A stretch of 64,000 nucleotides of DNA from Amaurobius ferox (GCA_951213105.1 OX578142.1:8232149-8296148); one strand, 5' to 3'. Shown: positions 34,306 to 45,700, numbered from the stretch's first letter. Numbers and translations: made by a program. The notes: a model not told the origin generated them from the letters alone.

Positions 34306-34840
34306 TTAATTTTCACTCGCAAAATAATATGAAATACAGTAGATAGGCATATTTGTATTCAAAAATCCATGGGAGAAATAACATTTGCGGTCTTGAGCCA
34401 GTTTTTTAAAGTTAGGTTCACGCGGGAAGCAGCTTATGCGAAGAATGTCTTCAAGGTGGGCAACCTTTAATCTTGGGCGATATTCGTTCTTCAAAAAATT
34501 CATTTTTGAAAATGAAGTTTCACAGACATATGTGGAGCCAAACAGAGTAGCCAGGTAAATGGCTAATTTTTTGCAATTTCCATATTTTTCTGGGACATAC
34601 ATGTTTACTCCAAAATTCTTCGGCGAATGCAGTTTTATACGTTTGCAAGGAAATGTCTTCTTGCAAGTCTATTATCTCTATTTGGAGTAAAGGCTTTGAA
34701 AGGCGGAACAACTTCACAGCCATATCTGTCCATTCTGCCACTAGAGAAACTTCAAAAGGCGATTTTAAGAATCGCGACAACTTCTGTATCTCTGCAAAGT
34801 CTTGGAATCTTGTTGCAAATTCCTTCTTAAGTTCTGACAT
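34306..34840 (-). pseudogene. hAT transposase C-terminal part (dimerisation domain), frameshifted
   Basis: Two overlapping frames: LSRFLKSPFEVSLVAEWTDM (34840-34520) and, after a shift near 34570, LATLFGSTYVCETSFSKMNF then LKNEYRPRLKVAHLEDILRI. The CETSFS.MN..KN.YR.RL pattern is the hAT C-terminal dimerisation motif that also carries the last catalytic Glu. It belongs to the element at 34207-36704. Confidence 0.8.
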
Positions 34841-34880
34841 AAAATTTGAAAATACTGCAATGTCTAATTCAGAATTATTT

Positions 34881-35923
34881 TTATATTAAAAAAATTGTTG
34901 AAAAGTGAATAAATTCTTGACTTGCAATGTCTTTTTCAAAGATATCCAGCTTGCAATGGAAAGAAGACACACTTTGTATCAGATCACATATTAATTTCCC
35001 ATTTCCTTGTAATTCGGTATTGAGCGCATTTAAATGTTTAAGTATGTCTTTCAGGAAAGCCACAGCTAGCATATTTGTTTGCTAGCATATTAGTTTGCTA
35101 GGAACTCCAAGTGGTTTCTTGCTTTTTGTGTATCCAAGTTTTCTAAGAAGTAGGTTACTTCTTCTTTTATTTCCCAAAAACGTTCAATCGCTTGACTTTT
35201 ACTTAGCCAACGAACATTGTTGTATTGCAGTAAGTCAGAATGTGCCGAATCACACTCAGATAGAAACTCTTTGAACTGTCTGTGCTGAAGAGAAGAATGA
35301 GACCTCATGAAATTAATCAACCTGATCAAGCTGTCCATTACTTCTTTCAGAGTGACACTAAGTTTTCCACAAAGGGCTGCCTGGTGAATTATGCACTGAT
35401 AAGATAGTAGCTCAACATTCTTATCCTTGATTCTCTTTACTAGTCCCTTTTCTTTGCCGATCATCGCTGGGGCCCCGTCAGTTGAAAGAGACACCATTTT
35501 ATCATAACTAATGTTTGATTTTGCCATGAAGTCATCAAAAGTCTTAAATAAATCTTCTCCGCAAGTCTTGCCTTTAAACGGCAATATTGCTAGCAATTCT
35601 TCCCTAAATGATTTACTTTCAATATCCAAAAATCGCAGGAAAATGGACATTTGTTCCTCATTAACAATGTCGCATGATTCATCAAGTGCTATGGCGTAGC
35701 AAGGTGCCTTCTGCAAAAGTTTGAGCAAACTTCTTTTATTGTCAGCAGCCAAAATTTTGGTTCTTCTTGTATTGCTTCTTGCCGACAATGGAATACCTTG
35801 AATTGCGGAAACAACATCCTTTTTCTCTTCAAAAAGTGCTGCGGCCACGTCCAACATACATTTTTTTACTATTTTCAGAGTCTGAAAATAGCTTCTGGTG
35901 TTTATTAATCGTCCAACACACAC
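34881..35923 (-). pseudogene. hAT transposase catalytic region, interrupted
   Basis: The 277-residue frame 35923-35090 contains YAIALDESCDIVNEEQMSIF (first Asp), VSLSTDGAPAMIGKEKGLV (second Asp), SYQCIIHQAALCGK, and NNVRWLSKSQAIERFWEI (the RW motif of the hAT insertion domain). It ends where a 17-nt segment is duplicated (GCTAGCATATTTGTTTG-like, 35066-35100), changing frame; the reading resumes at 35072-34881 with FLKDILKHLNALNTELQG. Mutations are few, so the copy died recently. Confidence 0.85.
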
Positions 35924-36245
35924 GCAACGCTGCTTCTGCAGATTTTTCTTGCTCGCTCATAGAGCGAACTAGTAAGACCGTGCTTTTTTTGTAAGAAGCT
36001 AGATATGTCTGGAGTTTTTCTTGACGAGATTCACTACCCAGAGGAAAATTTTTATGGAACTGCTGATGAGTTGTTTCGTAGTGTCGCTTTAAATTGCCAC
36101 TTTTAATAAGAGCGACTGTTCTGTCGCATATGAGGCAAACTGGAACAGCTCCAGGCCTATCAGGCAGCGTAAAACAATATTGTTCAGTCCACTCAGTCAA
36201 AAACTTCCTATTTTCACTATCAATTTTACGCTTTTTAGGATCCAT
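35850..36245 (-). pseudogene. hAT transposase N-terminus with BED zinc finger
   Basis: Starts MDPKKRKIDSENRKFL, with a basic nuclear-localisation-like run, then CLICDRTVALIKSGNLKRHY then ETTH, a BED finger (C-x2-C...H-x4-H) that binds transposon ends. The frame drifts from the catalytic frame near 35890 through what looks like a single extra A in an A-run. The start codon lies about 460 bp inside the right end of the element. Confidence 0.85.
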
Positions 36246-36719
36246 ATCGATGAAAAAGAAACGTTATAAGTCTCGATAATAACAAAATGCTCCGTACGAG
36301 ATCGCAACAACTACTGATGAAGTGATTCGACGACTACTGCCGTGTCAAAGTGTATGCTGGCGCATAACAAAGGACCGTACCACAAAGGGGAGGCGCTTCC
36401 ATGCCCAAGGTCGCTGCCGAGTAGACCCGCCCGAAAGATAAGTTTCATAAAGTTGTTAGGCTTTCTTTCGAGTTACGCCTGCTCTGATTAAATAAAAATA
36501 ATTTCATTAAATAAAAATAATAAGGGTGGCGCTCAAACTTAGATTCTATAAGTTTGATTCAAAAATATTTTTCTATAATATAGAAAAATATTTTTTAAAT
36601 AATTTGATTAATTTATTTTATACTGTCAAAAAATTTTTGGCGGTCCAGTTTTTGACCTTCGGCGGTCAGGACCTGGAATGAGGTCCACCAGTTGCCAACC
36701 CCCGCCTTACATGGACCAC

Positions 36720-37060
36720 TGGTACATACGGATCACTGATACATTCGTTTCACCGATAATATAAAAATTTTAAAATTCACAAAAATCATATTTTGCAACT
36801 TTTTTATGAGTATTATTCACTGTTGCTCAAATTAAATTATACTATCATTTACATTAAAAACTCTTGTTCAGAATACAGTAGCGAACGTCATTTTGGAGGG
36901 AGGAGCCTATTTCTAAACACTGAAAAATACGTCACTTAGGATGGGTGGGGTCAATTTCAAAACACGGGAGAGTACGCCAACTTGGCGCGATTTGTACTTA
37001 GAAAAAATACGTGGGGTGAGCTGGTCTCCGGATTTACTATATTTTATGTTTATAATTTAA
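36720..37060. other. No gene recognised
   Basis: Spacer after the hAT element, with a GC-richer patch near 36890-37030 (TACGTCACTTAGGATGGGTG). No supported feature. Confidence 0.5.
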
Positions 37061-37830
37061 TTGAACTTAAATACTAAAACATATTGTACCTAAATTTAAA
37101 TTGAATATTAAAAATAATGTTTTTTTTTTATTATTATTTCCAATGGCAGGTGCAAAAGACAACTGGGGCTAACAAAAAAAAAATAACATGAACAGAAAGA
37201 AGAAAATAGCCATAGAAAAAAGTCTATAGACCAATACGATCTCTTGCTTCCCAGTATCACTCCCACTCAGAAGTTAAGGAGAGAGGCGGGCAGTGGAGGA
37301 AGAGAGTCCTCTCCATTACCTACTGAAGGTCACAGACAAAAGCAAAAAGAGTCGTTAAATATTTCAAATTTGATGTTTAAATTCGATGCAGATGTTTTGC
37401 AAGGCAATCATGGCCAGATATTAAAAATAATGTTTATACTTAAATTAAATATTACTTCAATTCAATGTTCATACTTAAATTTAAATATTACTTAAATTCA
37501 ATGTTTATACCTAAATTTTTAAATGTTACTAAAATTCAATGATCGGACTTAAATTTAAATGTAACACATTTAGTGTTTATACTTAAATTTAAAAGTTATC
37601 TACAATTTAATATGTTTATACTTAAAAGTTTGTAAAGTTAAGAATTAAAACTTTATAATTAAACTTAAATTTCAAAAACTCAAGTAAATGTTTATACTTA
37701 AATTTGAGAGTTAAAAATTGAAAGTGTTTATGCTCAGATTTAAGGTTTTCTACTTATATCCAAGATATAAATATTTATACTCAAATTTAAAATTATTTTT
37801 GAAATACTTATGTGGAGACTTGTTTAAATC
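37061..37830 (+). repeat. Degenerate minisatellite, unit about 40-50 bp
   Basis: Units of the form TTTATACTTAAATTTAAA...TATTACTTAAATTCAATG repeat imperfectly many times from 37420 to about 37700, with scattered units on each side and an unrelated GC-richer stretch at 37225-37330 within. No coding potential. Confidence 0.7.
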
Positions 37831-38098
37831 AGATGTTAGAACTAGAGATGAATATCGTGCCATGCAGGCTAAATTATTAATGACAAGATTGCTTACAGAA
37901 CCTACATTCTAAGTGAAGAAAAGCCACTAAAAATTGTTATCCAAAGATTGCCGGTCCAGAGCAACCCAAATTTAACCAAGAGTGTAGATCTGAAAATTCA
38001 AATTTTCACTTAGTAGCCAGTAGACAGTTTAAGTTTAGTGGCCACTCCATCACAGATTTTTTTTTTTGTGCATATATATATATAATACAAAGTATATA

Positions 38099-38869
38099 CA
38101 GGGTGATTTAAAAGTTCGGAGCAAAAGTGAAACGCTATAAAAAAATATCTATGAGTCGGAGAGACATGCAGTTTGCAGATTAATATTCACCGTGGTGGGG
38201 GATTTTGTATGGCATAAAAAAAAATAGTTCAAAATCCCGACACTAGGGGGCACTCCTGCAGATAAAGCCATGGAGGTGACTTATGCATATTGCTCTTGCA
38301 ACGCAAAATTAGGATCAGACAAAAACATTATTGAATACAACTTCACACGGCACGTCAAGTGATAGAGTTGCTACGGTCAACGTTTGGCCCCGATCGCCTA
38401 CTGAGCAGGCATACCACACATGAATGGCCTGGGAGATCCCCCAGATCTCGCACCCTGCGATTTCTGGTTATGGGGATACCTAAAATCACGGGTCTATAGA
38501 GGAAAGCCCCAGTCCTTACCAGCACTAAAAGACGCCTTATGGCAGGAGGTAGCAGCCATTCCTGTTGATATGCTGTTTCATGCTGTATCAGCCGTACTGC
38601 ACTCAGTACTGAAATGTGGTGGTAGACATATTGAGCACTTGCAGCTGTAAATCATGCTGAAATAAAATATCTCATTTCTCAATTATTACCTCGCATTGTT
38701 TTCTTCGTAGCAGCTCCCCCTAGTGTTGAGATTTTAAACTATTTTTTTTTCATGCCATACAAAATCTCCCACCACGTTGAATATTAATCTGCAAACCGCA
38801 TGTCTCTCCGACCCATAGATATTTTTTTATAGCATTTTACTTTTGCTCCGAACTTTTGAAACACCCTCT
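38099..38869 (+). mobile_element. Internally deleted mariner-like element (long TIRs)
   Basis: The ends are inverted over at least 150 bp: CAGGGTGATTTAAAAGTTCG then GAGCAAAAGTG, and ...GTTTCAAAAGTTCGGAGCAAA on the reverse. The inner parts (CACTAGGGGG / CCCCCTAGTG) also match. About 770 bp in total, so most of the transposase is gone. It sits in a TA-rich stretch consistent with TA targeting. Confidence 0.85.
38420..38650 (+). pseudogene. Mariner-type transposase C-terminal remnant
   Basis: DPPDLAPCDFWLWGYLKSRV then YRGKPQSLPALKD is the block containing the third catalytic Asp/Glu region of Tc1/mariner (IS630) transposases. 76 residues end with HIEHLQL before the right TIR. The two upstream catalytic Asp blocks are deleted. 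Confidence 0.85.
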
Positions 38870-38884
38870 ATGTATATATATATA

Positions 38885-39860
38885 CAAGGTAGGATCAAAA
38901 AGCTCGGAGACTGTGCTGATATCTCTAACCCTGATTAAAAGAGAGGGGAACTATTTTACCGTGGCGTAGAGGCACATGTGACGCAAGATGTGAAAAGGAA
39001 GAAGCAGGTCTGCAGTGCAGGGTTTTTCCAGACAATGCGTGTCAGTGAACTGTAGTCGTTCGCATTCGTCAATAACGGAAATGGCATTTGAAGAATAAGG
39101 TGGGAATATCAAATTCTGCCAGTGTTTGGGGAAATCACCGACAGAAACATTACACATGTTGCAGCAGGTGTACGGTGAGAGAGCAATGTGCCGTGCGAAG
39201 GTGTTTTCATGACACTCCTGATTCACAGCCAGCCGTGAATCCGTAGAAGACAATCCGCGAACTGGGCGGCCATCAACATTAATTACGGAGGACAACATTC
39301 AAAAGTTGGTGGAAATTGTACATGGCGACCAACATCAAACCATCAACGTCATTGCTGAAAAAGTAGGAATTTCGTATGGGAGCTGCCAAGCTATCCTGAC
39401 GGACAAACTGAACATGCATCGTGTGTGTCAACACACTGTACCAAAAATGCTAACCGAAGATCAGTGTGATGAGCGCATGCAGATCTGTGGAGAACTGATT
39501 GACGTTGGTGAGAAAGATCCAATATTCCTTTCAAAAACTATCACCGGTGATGAGACCTGGTGTTTCTTGTACAACCCAGAAACGAAATGGTAGTCCTTAC
39601 AGTGGAAGTCACCATCATTGCCGAAGTCAAAAATGTTCCATTTGGACTGTTCAAAGGGGAAGGTAATGCTGGAGGTGTTTTTTGACCAGAAGGGCTTGCT
39701 GCATTACAAGTTTATACCGGAAGGGGCAACAGTGAACAAGGAGAGGTACACACAGATCCTGGCTCATCTCCATGATGCTATCCGCCGGAAACGCCCAGAA
39801 ATCTGGAAAAAGAAGATCGAGAGATTTAATGAAGCACCGGAAGTAGATTTTTTGATGTAG
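38885..39860 (+). pseudogene. Mariner transposase remnant (second element), N-terminal two thirds
   Basis: After a TIR-like start (AGGTAGGATCAAAAAGCTCG at about 38886), degraded HTH-region frames (KFCQCLGKSPTETLHMLQQV then YGERAM, about 39110) lead to NVIAEKVGISYGSCQAILTD, then GDETWCFLYNPETKW (first catalytic Asp, about 39548). After a stop come FFDQKGLLHYKFIPEGATVN and YTQILAHLHDAIRRKRPEIW at 39618-39815. The HDNAPAH block and the rest are missing; the frame continues into unrelated sequence. At least three stops. Confidence 0.85.
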
Positions 39861-40350
39861 GCTAAAAGTTCGGAAATTTCAGATTTTTCTTTCGAAATCA
39901 TTATCATCGTCATCATCCATAAATATGGTTGTCAGTAATAAATTGCACCATGCATTTTGTAAAATTTCTTTTGTTATGCTATTCTACGCATTTGCAGCAC
40001 ACCATAATGCATCTCTGATATTAAAGTCTTTTACAAAATCACAGATACTTCTGTCGCTATTAACCTTTACATTATGGCTCCAAGAATCCATTTTTTCAAC
40101 TCCAGAATGGTAAAGTAACTGAAAATTCTACCACTCTAAATAAACACCTTCAATGACCTTGTCTTTTGTTCGTAACTCGTTCCCCCTTCAGTCAGGAGAA
40201 ACTTGAAGGAAGGGCTGCGTTGCATTCTTCATCGCACTCAGCTGGATACAATAGGCGCTCTCCTCCTTTCCCAGAAAAGGTGGTGAAAAAGACTGGTACA
40301 GCAGTTGAACCAGCGCCATTCTAGATGAGTAGATTTCCAGTGGTACAACT
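39861..40350. other. No gene recognised
   Basis: Spacer between the mariner remnant and the Tigger C-terminal half. 40130-40345 may be decayed Tigger 3' sequence but shows no firm motif. Confidence 0.45.
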
Positions 40351-40351
40351 G

Positions 40352-40755
40352 TCATACCGCCGTAAGGAAAAGGTTAATAAATTGAAGCATCTTCTGTAAA
40401 AAATCGTTCTTGTAATGGTATTTTAATGCCCTCACTACTCCCATATCCATGGTCTGTATTAGAGACGTGCAGTTTGGTGGGAGAAACAAAACTTGAATGT
40501 TTTGTTTACTTAAAAGTTCTGCTGCTGGATGAGCAGAACAGTTATCTAAAATTAATAAAATTTTTGCCTTGTCTAATAGTCTGACAGCTTTGCAATGTGC
40601 TCTAGCTTCAGGCACAAAATGATTTTCGAACCACTCTGTTGTGAGTTCTCTCGTAATCCATGCACATTTGTTAGATTTATGCGTCACAAGTAATACTTTA
40701 ACACCTTTAAACACACGAGGATTAGCACTTTTACTGATAACCAAGAGTTTGCACT
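40352..40755 (-). pseudogene. Tigger transposase, C-terminal half (outermost element of nest 1)
   Basis: Minus-strand frame: CKLLVISKSANPRVFKGVK, AWITRELTTEWFENHFVPEA, ILLILDNCSAHPAAELLSKQ (second Asp), VLFLPPNCTSLIQTMDMGVV (third Asp, usual Gln-Pro changed to Gln-Thr). The first residues of the open frame here (MCRALIPHVRF...) come from the Gypsy LTR, not Tigger. Its N-terminal half lies 13 kb away at 53987-54600; the Gypsy element separates them at a CACT duplication. Confidence 0.88.
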
Positions 40756-41420
40756 TGCTGGGTTTGAGTGTGGTTTTGTTTTGATTGTGTGGGCTAAACC
40801 TGACATGTGGTATTAATGCCCGGCACAATCCCCCGACATTTGTTGTTGTTCTGTAGGTAGAGCTTTACGTTGCATAAAAATAAACATTTACAATTAAATT
40901 TACAGCTCTATGTACATCATTGTAATACTTTGCAGAGAGATTCTGCGGCAGGCGGCTAAGTCCTGATATTGGGAACGTTAAGTTCGAGGCAGTCGAACGG
41001 AGGTTCGACCGTTCAAGTTAAGATTTCATGAGCGAGTCTCTGTCCGAAAAGATGAAAGTTTTCCTGTTGACTGAATTTTGTATACGCCCCAGAAGGAGTG
41101 ACCGACCATCTTATTGGTCGTCGTTGGTCTGGGGCTCTTCTCTTTATGGGGGTGTCCCCCATGTACACCACGTATTTTCGATGTGCACCATCGTATTGTT
41201 TTCACATATGCTGGTGACAAAAATTATGGCTTTCAAATGTCAACATACTGTCACCAGCGTTAAAGTTATGTGAAAATCCCCATCGGGAGTTTTTGGAAGT
41301 CAGGCGTCCCAAAACAGGAAACAGCATGCGGTTTCCTCAGTTATCAGATACACGGAGAAAAGCTGCTTCTAGTTCGTTTTGGTGCAGGTGGCATAAATGG
41401 CGATAGTTAACCGCCGCACA
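40756..41420 (-). repeat. Gypsy 3' LTR
   Basis: On the minus strand it starts TGTGCGGCGGTTAACTATCG directly after the purine tract AAGGAGGGGAC and ends CTCAAACCCAGCA. Highly similar to 53319-53982. TG...CA ends. Confidence 0.88.
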
Positions 41421-41435
41421 GTCCCCTCCTTAAAG
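41421..41435 (-). promoter_or_regulatory. Gypsy polypurine tract
   Basis: Minus-strand TTTAAGGAGGGGAC immediately precedes the 3' LTR; it would prime plus-strand DNA synthesis. Confidence 0.75.
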
Positions 41436-41721
41436 GTTTCCAGTGAAACCATAATGATCCGTGAAACGAACACGACGGCCTGATTGTGTCGTAATTTTCG
41501 GAGGCATTTTTGGCACTGATGAAGCTTGAGTGGTCGAAACCGGTTGGCCGGTTGTCAGTGCATGTACTTTATCATTATTCATAATAAATGCCGGTTTAAT
41601 ACGATCAAGTGCAATGTTTACTTTCCTACCTTTGATCTCGATTTAAAAAAAATTGTCGTTTCTCTTTAAAACCTGATATGGTCCATTGTATGGAGTTTGT
41701 AGTGGAGCTTTAATCGCATCA

Positions 41722-42534
41722 TTACACACAGATATATGTGACGCTGTGTGAAGAGCGGGTGGGAGAAAAATTCTCGGTTTCTGATGATGAGAAGTGTTGG
41801 GGGGAACGAAGATCTCGCATTGACTCTCTTAGCTGCACTATGAAGTCTGAGGGGTCAGTGACTTGGGAGCTATTGGGGAAAAAATCGCCTGGCAGGCACA
41901 GTGTTTCTCCGTAGAGAAGCTCAGCTGGCGGGGTGATTCTGGAAGGAACACCGAAACGAGAAATCCAATGGTCGATCAGAGCTTGTGCCACTGTAGAAGC
42001 TGTGATGTCTGGAATCGGGATTGCCTCCGGCCATCTTGTGAACCGGTCAATCATAGACAGTGCATAGGTCATTCCTTCAGATGGTGGCAAGGGGCCCACG
42101 AGGTCGATATGTATATGTTCGAACCTCTAAGAAGTTTTGGGGAAAAAACCAATGGGTGGGACAGTGTGTTGTTGAATTTTACTCTTTTGACAAGGGATGC
42201 ATTATCGCGCCCAATCGTTAATATCTTTATTCATATTTGGCCAGACAAAACGATCGCGGATTAACTTCGAAGTTTTCCTTGTACTTGGATGGGCTAAATT
42301 ATGTAAGTTTGAAAAAACGTTGAATCTCATAAGCTGTGATACATAAGGACGCGCCATACCCGTGGATATGTCGCAAAATAATTTAGCCGATGCATTTGGA
42401 ATAGCGATTTGCTTTAAGTTGATCGAGGATGTTCCTTTTAAAATATCTAGAAGCTCCGGATCTTTGGTTTGTAAATCTGCGAGTTCTTCATAATCAATTG
42501 GACCAGGTACCGTAATCATATTTATGCGAGACAC
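41722..42534 (-). pseudogene. Gypsy integrase, with a deletion in the catalytic core
   Basis: The minus-strand frame 42534-42202 covers the zinc-binding part (LHNLAHPSTRKTSKLIRDRF then VWPNMNKDINDW). After a frameshift, 42099-41722 gives the core start [20 protein letters not shown] (first Asp) and FGVPSRIT, then jumps straight to [18 protein letters not shown], a segment normally far downstream. The second Asp and the Glu are therefore deleted. Integration function is lost. Confidence 0.85.
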
Positions 42535-42599
42535 ATTGCGTCGGGTGGGATGTTATTAGTACCTTCTATATGACTATCAGTAGTGAATTCCGATATAAA

Positions 42600-43070
42600 T
42601 GCGAGTTGCTAATTTTGGCGAGGCGAGCATTTGTCTAATTTTTGTTGAAATGCGAACGTTAGCGGCTTGTGGTCAGTAAACAGGGTAAAATTTTGCTCTT
42701 CCAGCATATGCCTAAAGTACTTGATAGCCGAATACGCAGCTAAAAGTTCTCTGTCGTAAGTACTGTATCTTGTCTCTGTCGGGGATAATTTCCGCGAGAA
42801 GATGGCCAGGGGTTCGATACCCGTATCAAAAACGTGATTCAAAGAACCACCTATCGCAAAATTTGATGCATCGACATATAAAATTAAAATCCCCTCTAGC
42901 CGGGTGTGCGAGTAGCGTTGCCTCAGCTAATTCATTTATACATGCTACAAATGCGTCCGTAGCCTCATTAGTCCAATTAACTTTTCTCTTATCGTTCTTT
43001 CGTGCCCCCTTTAGATACTCAGTGAGGGACTTTTGTGTATGCGCTGCATGAGATAGGTGTCTCCGATAAA
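42600..43070 (-). pseudogene. Gypsy RNase H and RT-connection region
   Basis: NFYRRHLSHAAHTQKSLTEY (about 43072-43010, minus) continues the RT connection, followed by WTNEATDAF, then PLAIFSRKLSPTETRYSTYD and RELLAAYSAIKYFRHMLE (the RNase H Glu helix) and FTLFTDHKPLTFAFQQ (RNase H Asp). Several frameshifts. Contiguous with the RT at 44016 apart from the inserted solo LTR. Confidence 0.85.
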
Positions 43071-43075
43071 AATTC

Positions 43076-44010
43076 TGTTGGAAACTTGGTTTTGTTTACG
43101 TCGCGATTCTCGTTTCGCGGGAGCATGACGTCATTATTAAAATGATTTTTCCGTTATCGTGAACGAATCGCGATGTGGACAAAACTTGGCTTATCATGCA
43201 AATCACCTTTCTCGCCGCTCACGCATCCTGTTTTGCATATCCAGAGGGCGTTGCCGGCAACGGTTATGTTCCGGAACGCACCCATCGTCGGATATAAAGG
43301 CTAGACACTTTTCTGGTTTAAGGTAGATCGAGAGATCACGGTAGCTCGCTTGATAGATCAGCTTGACGGATCGATATACTGATTAACGGAAGGATCTAGA
43401 TCGGGCAGACGGATCTACATAAAGTCATGTTCGACGTAGTCGAAGGTTACGATAAATGTTTATCGGTGGACGCGGATGTTTAAATTAAACTAAGTAGTTT
43501 TTGTGGTTCTCAGTTATGGAGACCATGTTTTCCGTGTTGTGGACTTTATCTAGTGCTGATCCGGGAAGTTTAAAGTTTTTGCCATAGCGTGTGCCCAGCT
43601 AGTGGTGGCGTTGGAAATTGCACGTGGTTACGTAAGTTGAAATGTTTTATTCTACTTACTCGTGTAAATACTGCTTAAACCAGAAACGTGTCTAAGCGTG
43701 GAACTATTAGTGAAAGCCTTCAAATGAGCTGTAGAGCTCATGTTTTTGTACATAGCATGCTTTGTTTTGCTTTACTGTTTTTCATGAAATATTTTGTAAG
43801 CAAATGCAACGAATTCACTCTTCAATAAAAGTGATTTTGAACTAAACTGGAACTGTTCTCCTTTAACACCTCTACAGCTACTTGTATTTCTACAACTACC
43901 CTTTGACGTTGTTATAGCTGCAACACTACTTAAATTTTCAACGAACATTTGATTTAACTTATATAATATAATATATACCAACATATTATGCTGTTATAAA
44001 TTTGCCATCA
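43076..44010 (+). repeat. Solo LTR (935 bp) inserted in the Gypsy RT region
   Basis: TGTTGGAAACTTGG...TTTGCCATCA with TG...CA ends and a perfect 5-bp duplication AATTC at 43071-43075 and 44011-44015. It contains a TATA box (GATATAAAGG at about 43291) and an AATAAA (about 43825), both on the plus strand, so it is oriented plus. A 5-bp target fits BEL/Pao or Copia families. No internal region remains, as expected after LTR-LTR recombination. Confidence 0.85.
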
Positions 44011-44015
44011 AATTC

Positions 44016-44653
44016 ATCATGCCGAGAAATGCGCTTAAATCCTTAATTGTTTTAGGTTGCTTAACATCCAATATCGCTTGTACTTTATCGGGCAAGGGTT
44101 TAGTGCCTTTAGAATTTATGAGATGGCCTAAAAATGATACCTCGGATACTCTCAGAATGCATTTAGAAATGTTTAGGTTAATTCCGTAGTTATCTAGATG
44201 TTGGAATATCTGTTTTTGATGGAGCTCGTGCTCTTCTTCACTCTCAGAAAAAACCAAAATGTCATCTAAATAAGCAAAACAGAAATTTAGATCACCTAGA
44301 ATTTCATCTATGAAATGTTGGAAGGTTTGAGCTGCGTTACATAATCCAAAATTAAGATAGGGAAACTCGTATAGGCCAAATGGTGTCGTTATTGCCGTTT
44401 TAGGAATATCAGGTTCGTAAACTGGAATGGCATGATATGCGCGAAAAATATCTAGTTTAGAAAATACTCGCTTATCATTAAGAGCGTTCGAAAAATCTAA
44501 AATGTTCCTTATCGGATAATAGTCAGGCAAAGATACCTGATTCAAACGACGATAATCTTCTACGCAGCAAATTTCGCCTGAACCTTTAGGCACTACGTGG
44601 AATGGGGATGACCAATTTGATTTAGACTGCCGGCAGATCCCGCACTCTAGCAT
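44016..44653 (-). pseudogene. Gypsy reverse transcriptase
   Basis: Continuous minus-strand frame: GICRQSKSNWSSPFHVVPKG, VFSKLDIFRAYHAIPV (motif A Asp), GLYEFPYLNFGLCNAAQTFQ, FAYLDDILVFSESEEEH (YLDD catalytic motif), FLGHLINSKG, and TIKDLSAFLGMMN, where the solo LTR interrupts. All palm residues are intact. The usual PFGL/MPFGL loop reads NFGL. Confidence 0.9.
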
Positions 44654-44806
44654 AAATTCAAATTCCTTCTTTGTAGATTCGTACAGCTTCAGATGTAATC
44701 GTCTGGGTCGTGCATAAACCGGTGGTCCTGAAGTTTCGATATAATGTACCGTCTTATGTTTTACATTTTTGAATTTAGGAGTTGGGTTAGCAATATCTGG
44801 GTATTG

Positions 44807-45064
44807 TCAGAGAATTTGGTGGAAACACGTGTCGCCTAAAATCAATTTGATTTCAGCAACGCTATCTTTCATTAATTTGCCTGGTATATGCAACTTTGTA
44901 AAGGAATCTATTAGTTTCTTTTGTTTTAGGTCCACAAGAAGTCCAAATTCTTTCAAAAAATCTGCCCCGATAATGACTTGGGATACAGATGCTATGACAA
45001 ATTCCCAGCGAAATGCGCGTCTTAGACCTAAATCTATATCTACTAATTTTGTTCCGAAAGTTTG
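44807..45064 (-). pseudogene. Gypsy protease C-terminal part
   Basis: FGTKLVDIDLGLRRAFRWEF, then VIIGADFLKEFGLLVDLKQK: the ADFL motif is the second conserved block of retroviral-type aspartic proteases. It is cut from its DTG half (51716-51860) exactly at the GTTTG target of the Copia insertion. Codons beyond 45064 belong to the Copia LTR. Confidence 0.88.
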
Positions 45065-45696
45065 TGTTAGAAAAACTTTGGTTGTAAACAAGCACGTACG
45101 TGAATCGGTCGATGTACGGTCTAAATCCAAAAGATACTTCGTTCTAATTGCCTAATCGCTTTCGGATCACTTGTTTAGAAGTTTTACCCCCATGGTCTGT
45201 GATCCTGCAAATTGAGGCGTCAACTTCCGGTTTATGCTAATTTCTACTTCAACCGATTAGAGATTAGCATACTCCGGAAGGAAAACATTAACTACAACTT
45301 CAATGATACTGGGCTATTTAAGCTAGTGCTTGTATCAGTTGATTATCTTGATGCATCTTGATCTAACTTTGTCTTCGTGATATGTATTCATGATCACGTA
45401 TGATCGTTATCTTCATGTACGCCGGTTATGGCGATGTTCTTGGCCGATGCTGTTAGGCCTAACTGAAGTCTTACGATTAAATTGACAAGACTTAGTTTGA
45501 CCAAACTTTACGATGTTACCATTTTCCGAAGTTACAGAAATGGATATGTTTTTGCTCGTTATGATGTTTTAAGTTCACAGAAATAAAGTGAGTTTTTGTT
45601 TACTCTGACTACTTTCATTTTCTCCACTGTGACGCTCTGCTATTCATCTGGTTTTTCGAATTTTTCACCAATGCAAAAAAGAATAAAATTCCAACA
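45065..45696 (+). repeat. Copia-1 5' LTR
   Basis: TGTTAGAAAAACTTTGG...AAAATTCCAACA. Contains a TATA-like CTATTTAAGC at about 45311 and AATAAAG near 45584. The 3' LTR carries an extra copy of a 10-bp ATTATCTTG(A) unit. Confidence 0.93.
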
Positions 45697-45700
45697 AACG

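Larger units (their letters stand above)
34207..36704 (-). mobile_element. hAT transposon, both ends present
   Basis: 2,498 bp with terminal inverted repeats CAGGGGTTGGCAAG (left) and GTTGCCAACCCCCG (right) and an 8-bp flanking duplication CCCTACAC / CCTTACAT with two differences. It encodes a BED-finger transposase of the ZBED5/GTF2IRD2-like group on the minus strand, now broken. Confidence 0.88.

Noticed and set aside
37244..37495. 83-residue frame starting MLPSITPTQKL
   Set aside because: Runs into the minisatellite; no homology recognised.
41863..42264. 133-residue plus-strand frame
   Set aside because: Opposite-strand shadow of the Gypsy integrase.
44769..45155. 128-residue plus-strand frame
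   Set aside because: Shadow of the Gypsy protease and Copia LTR on the opposite strand.
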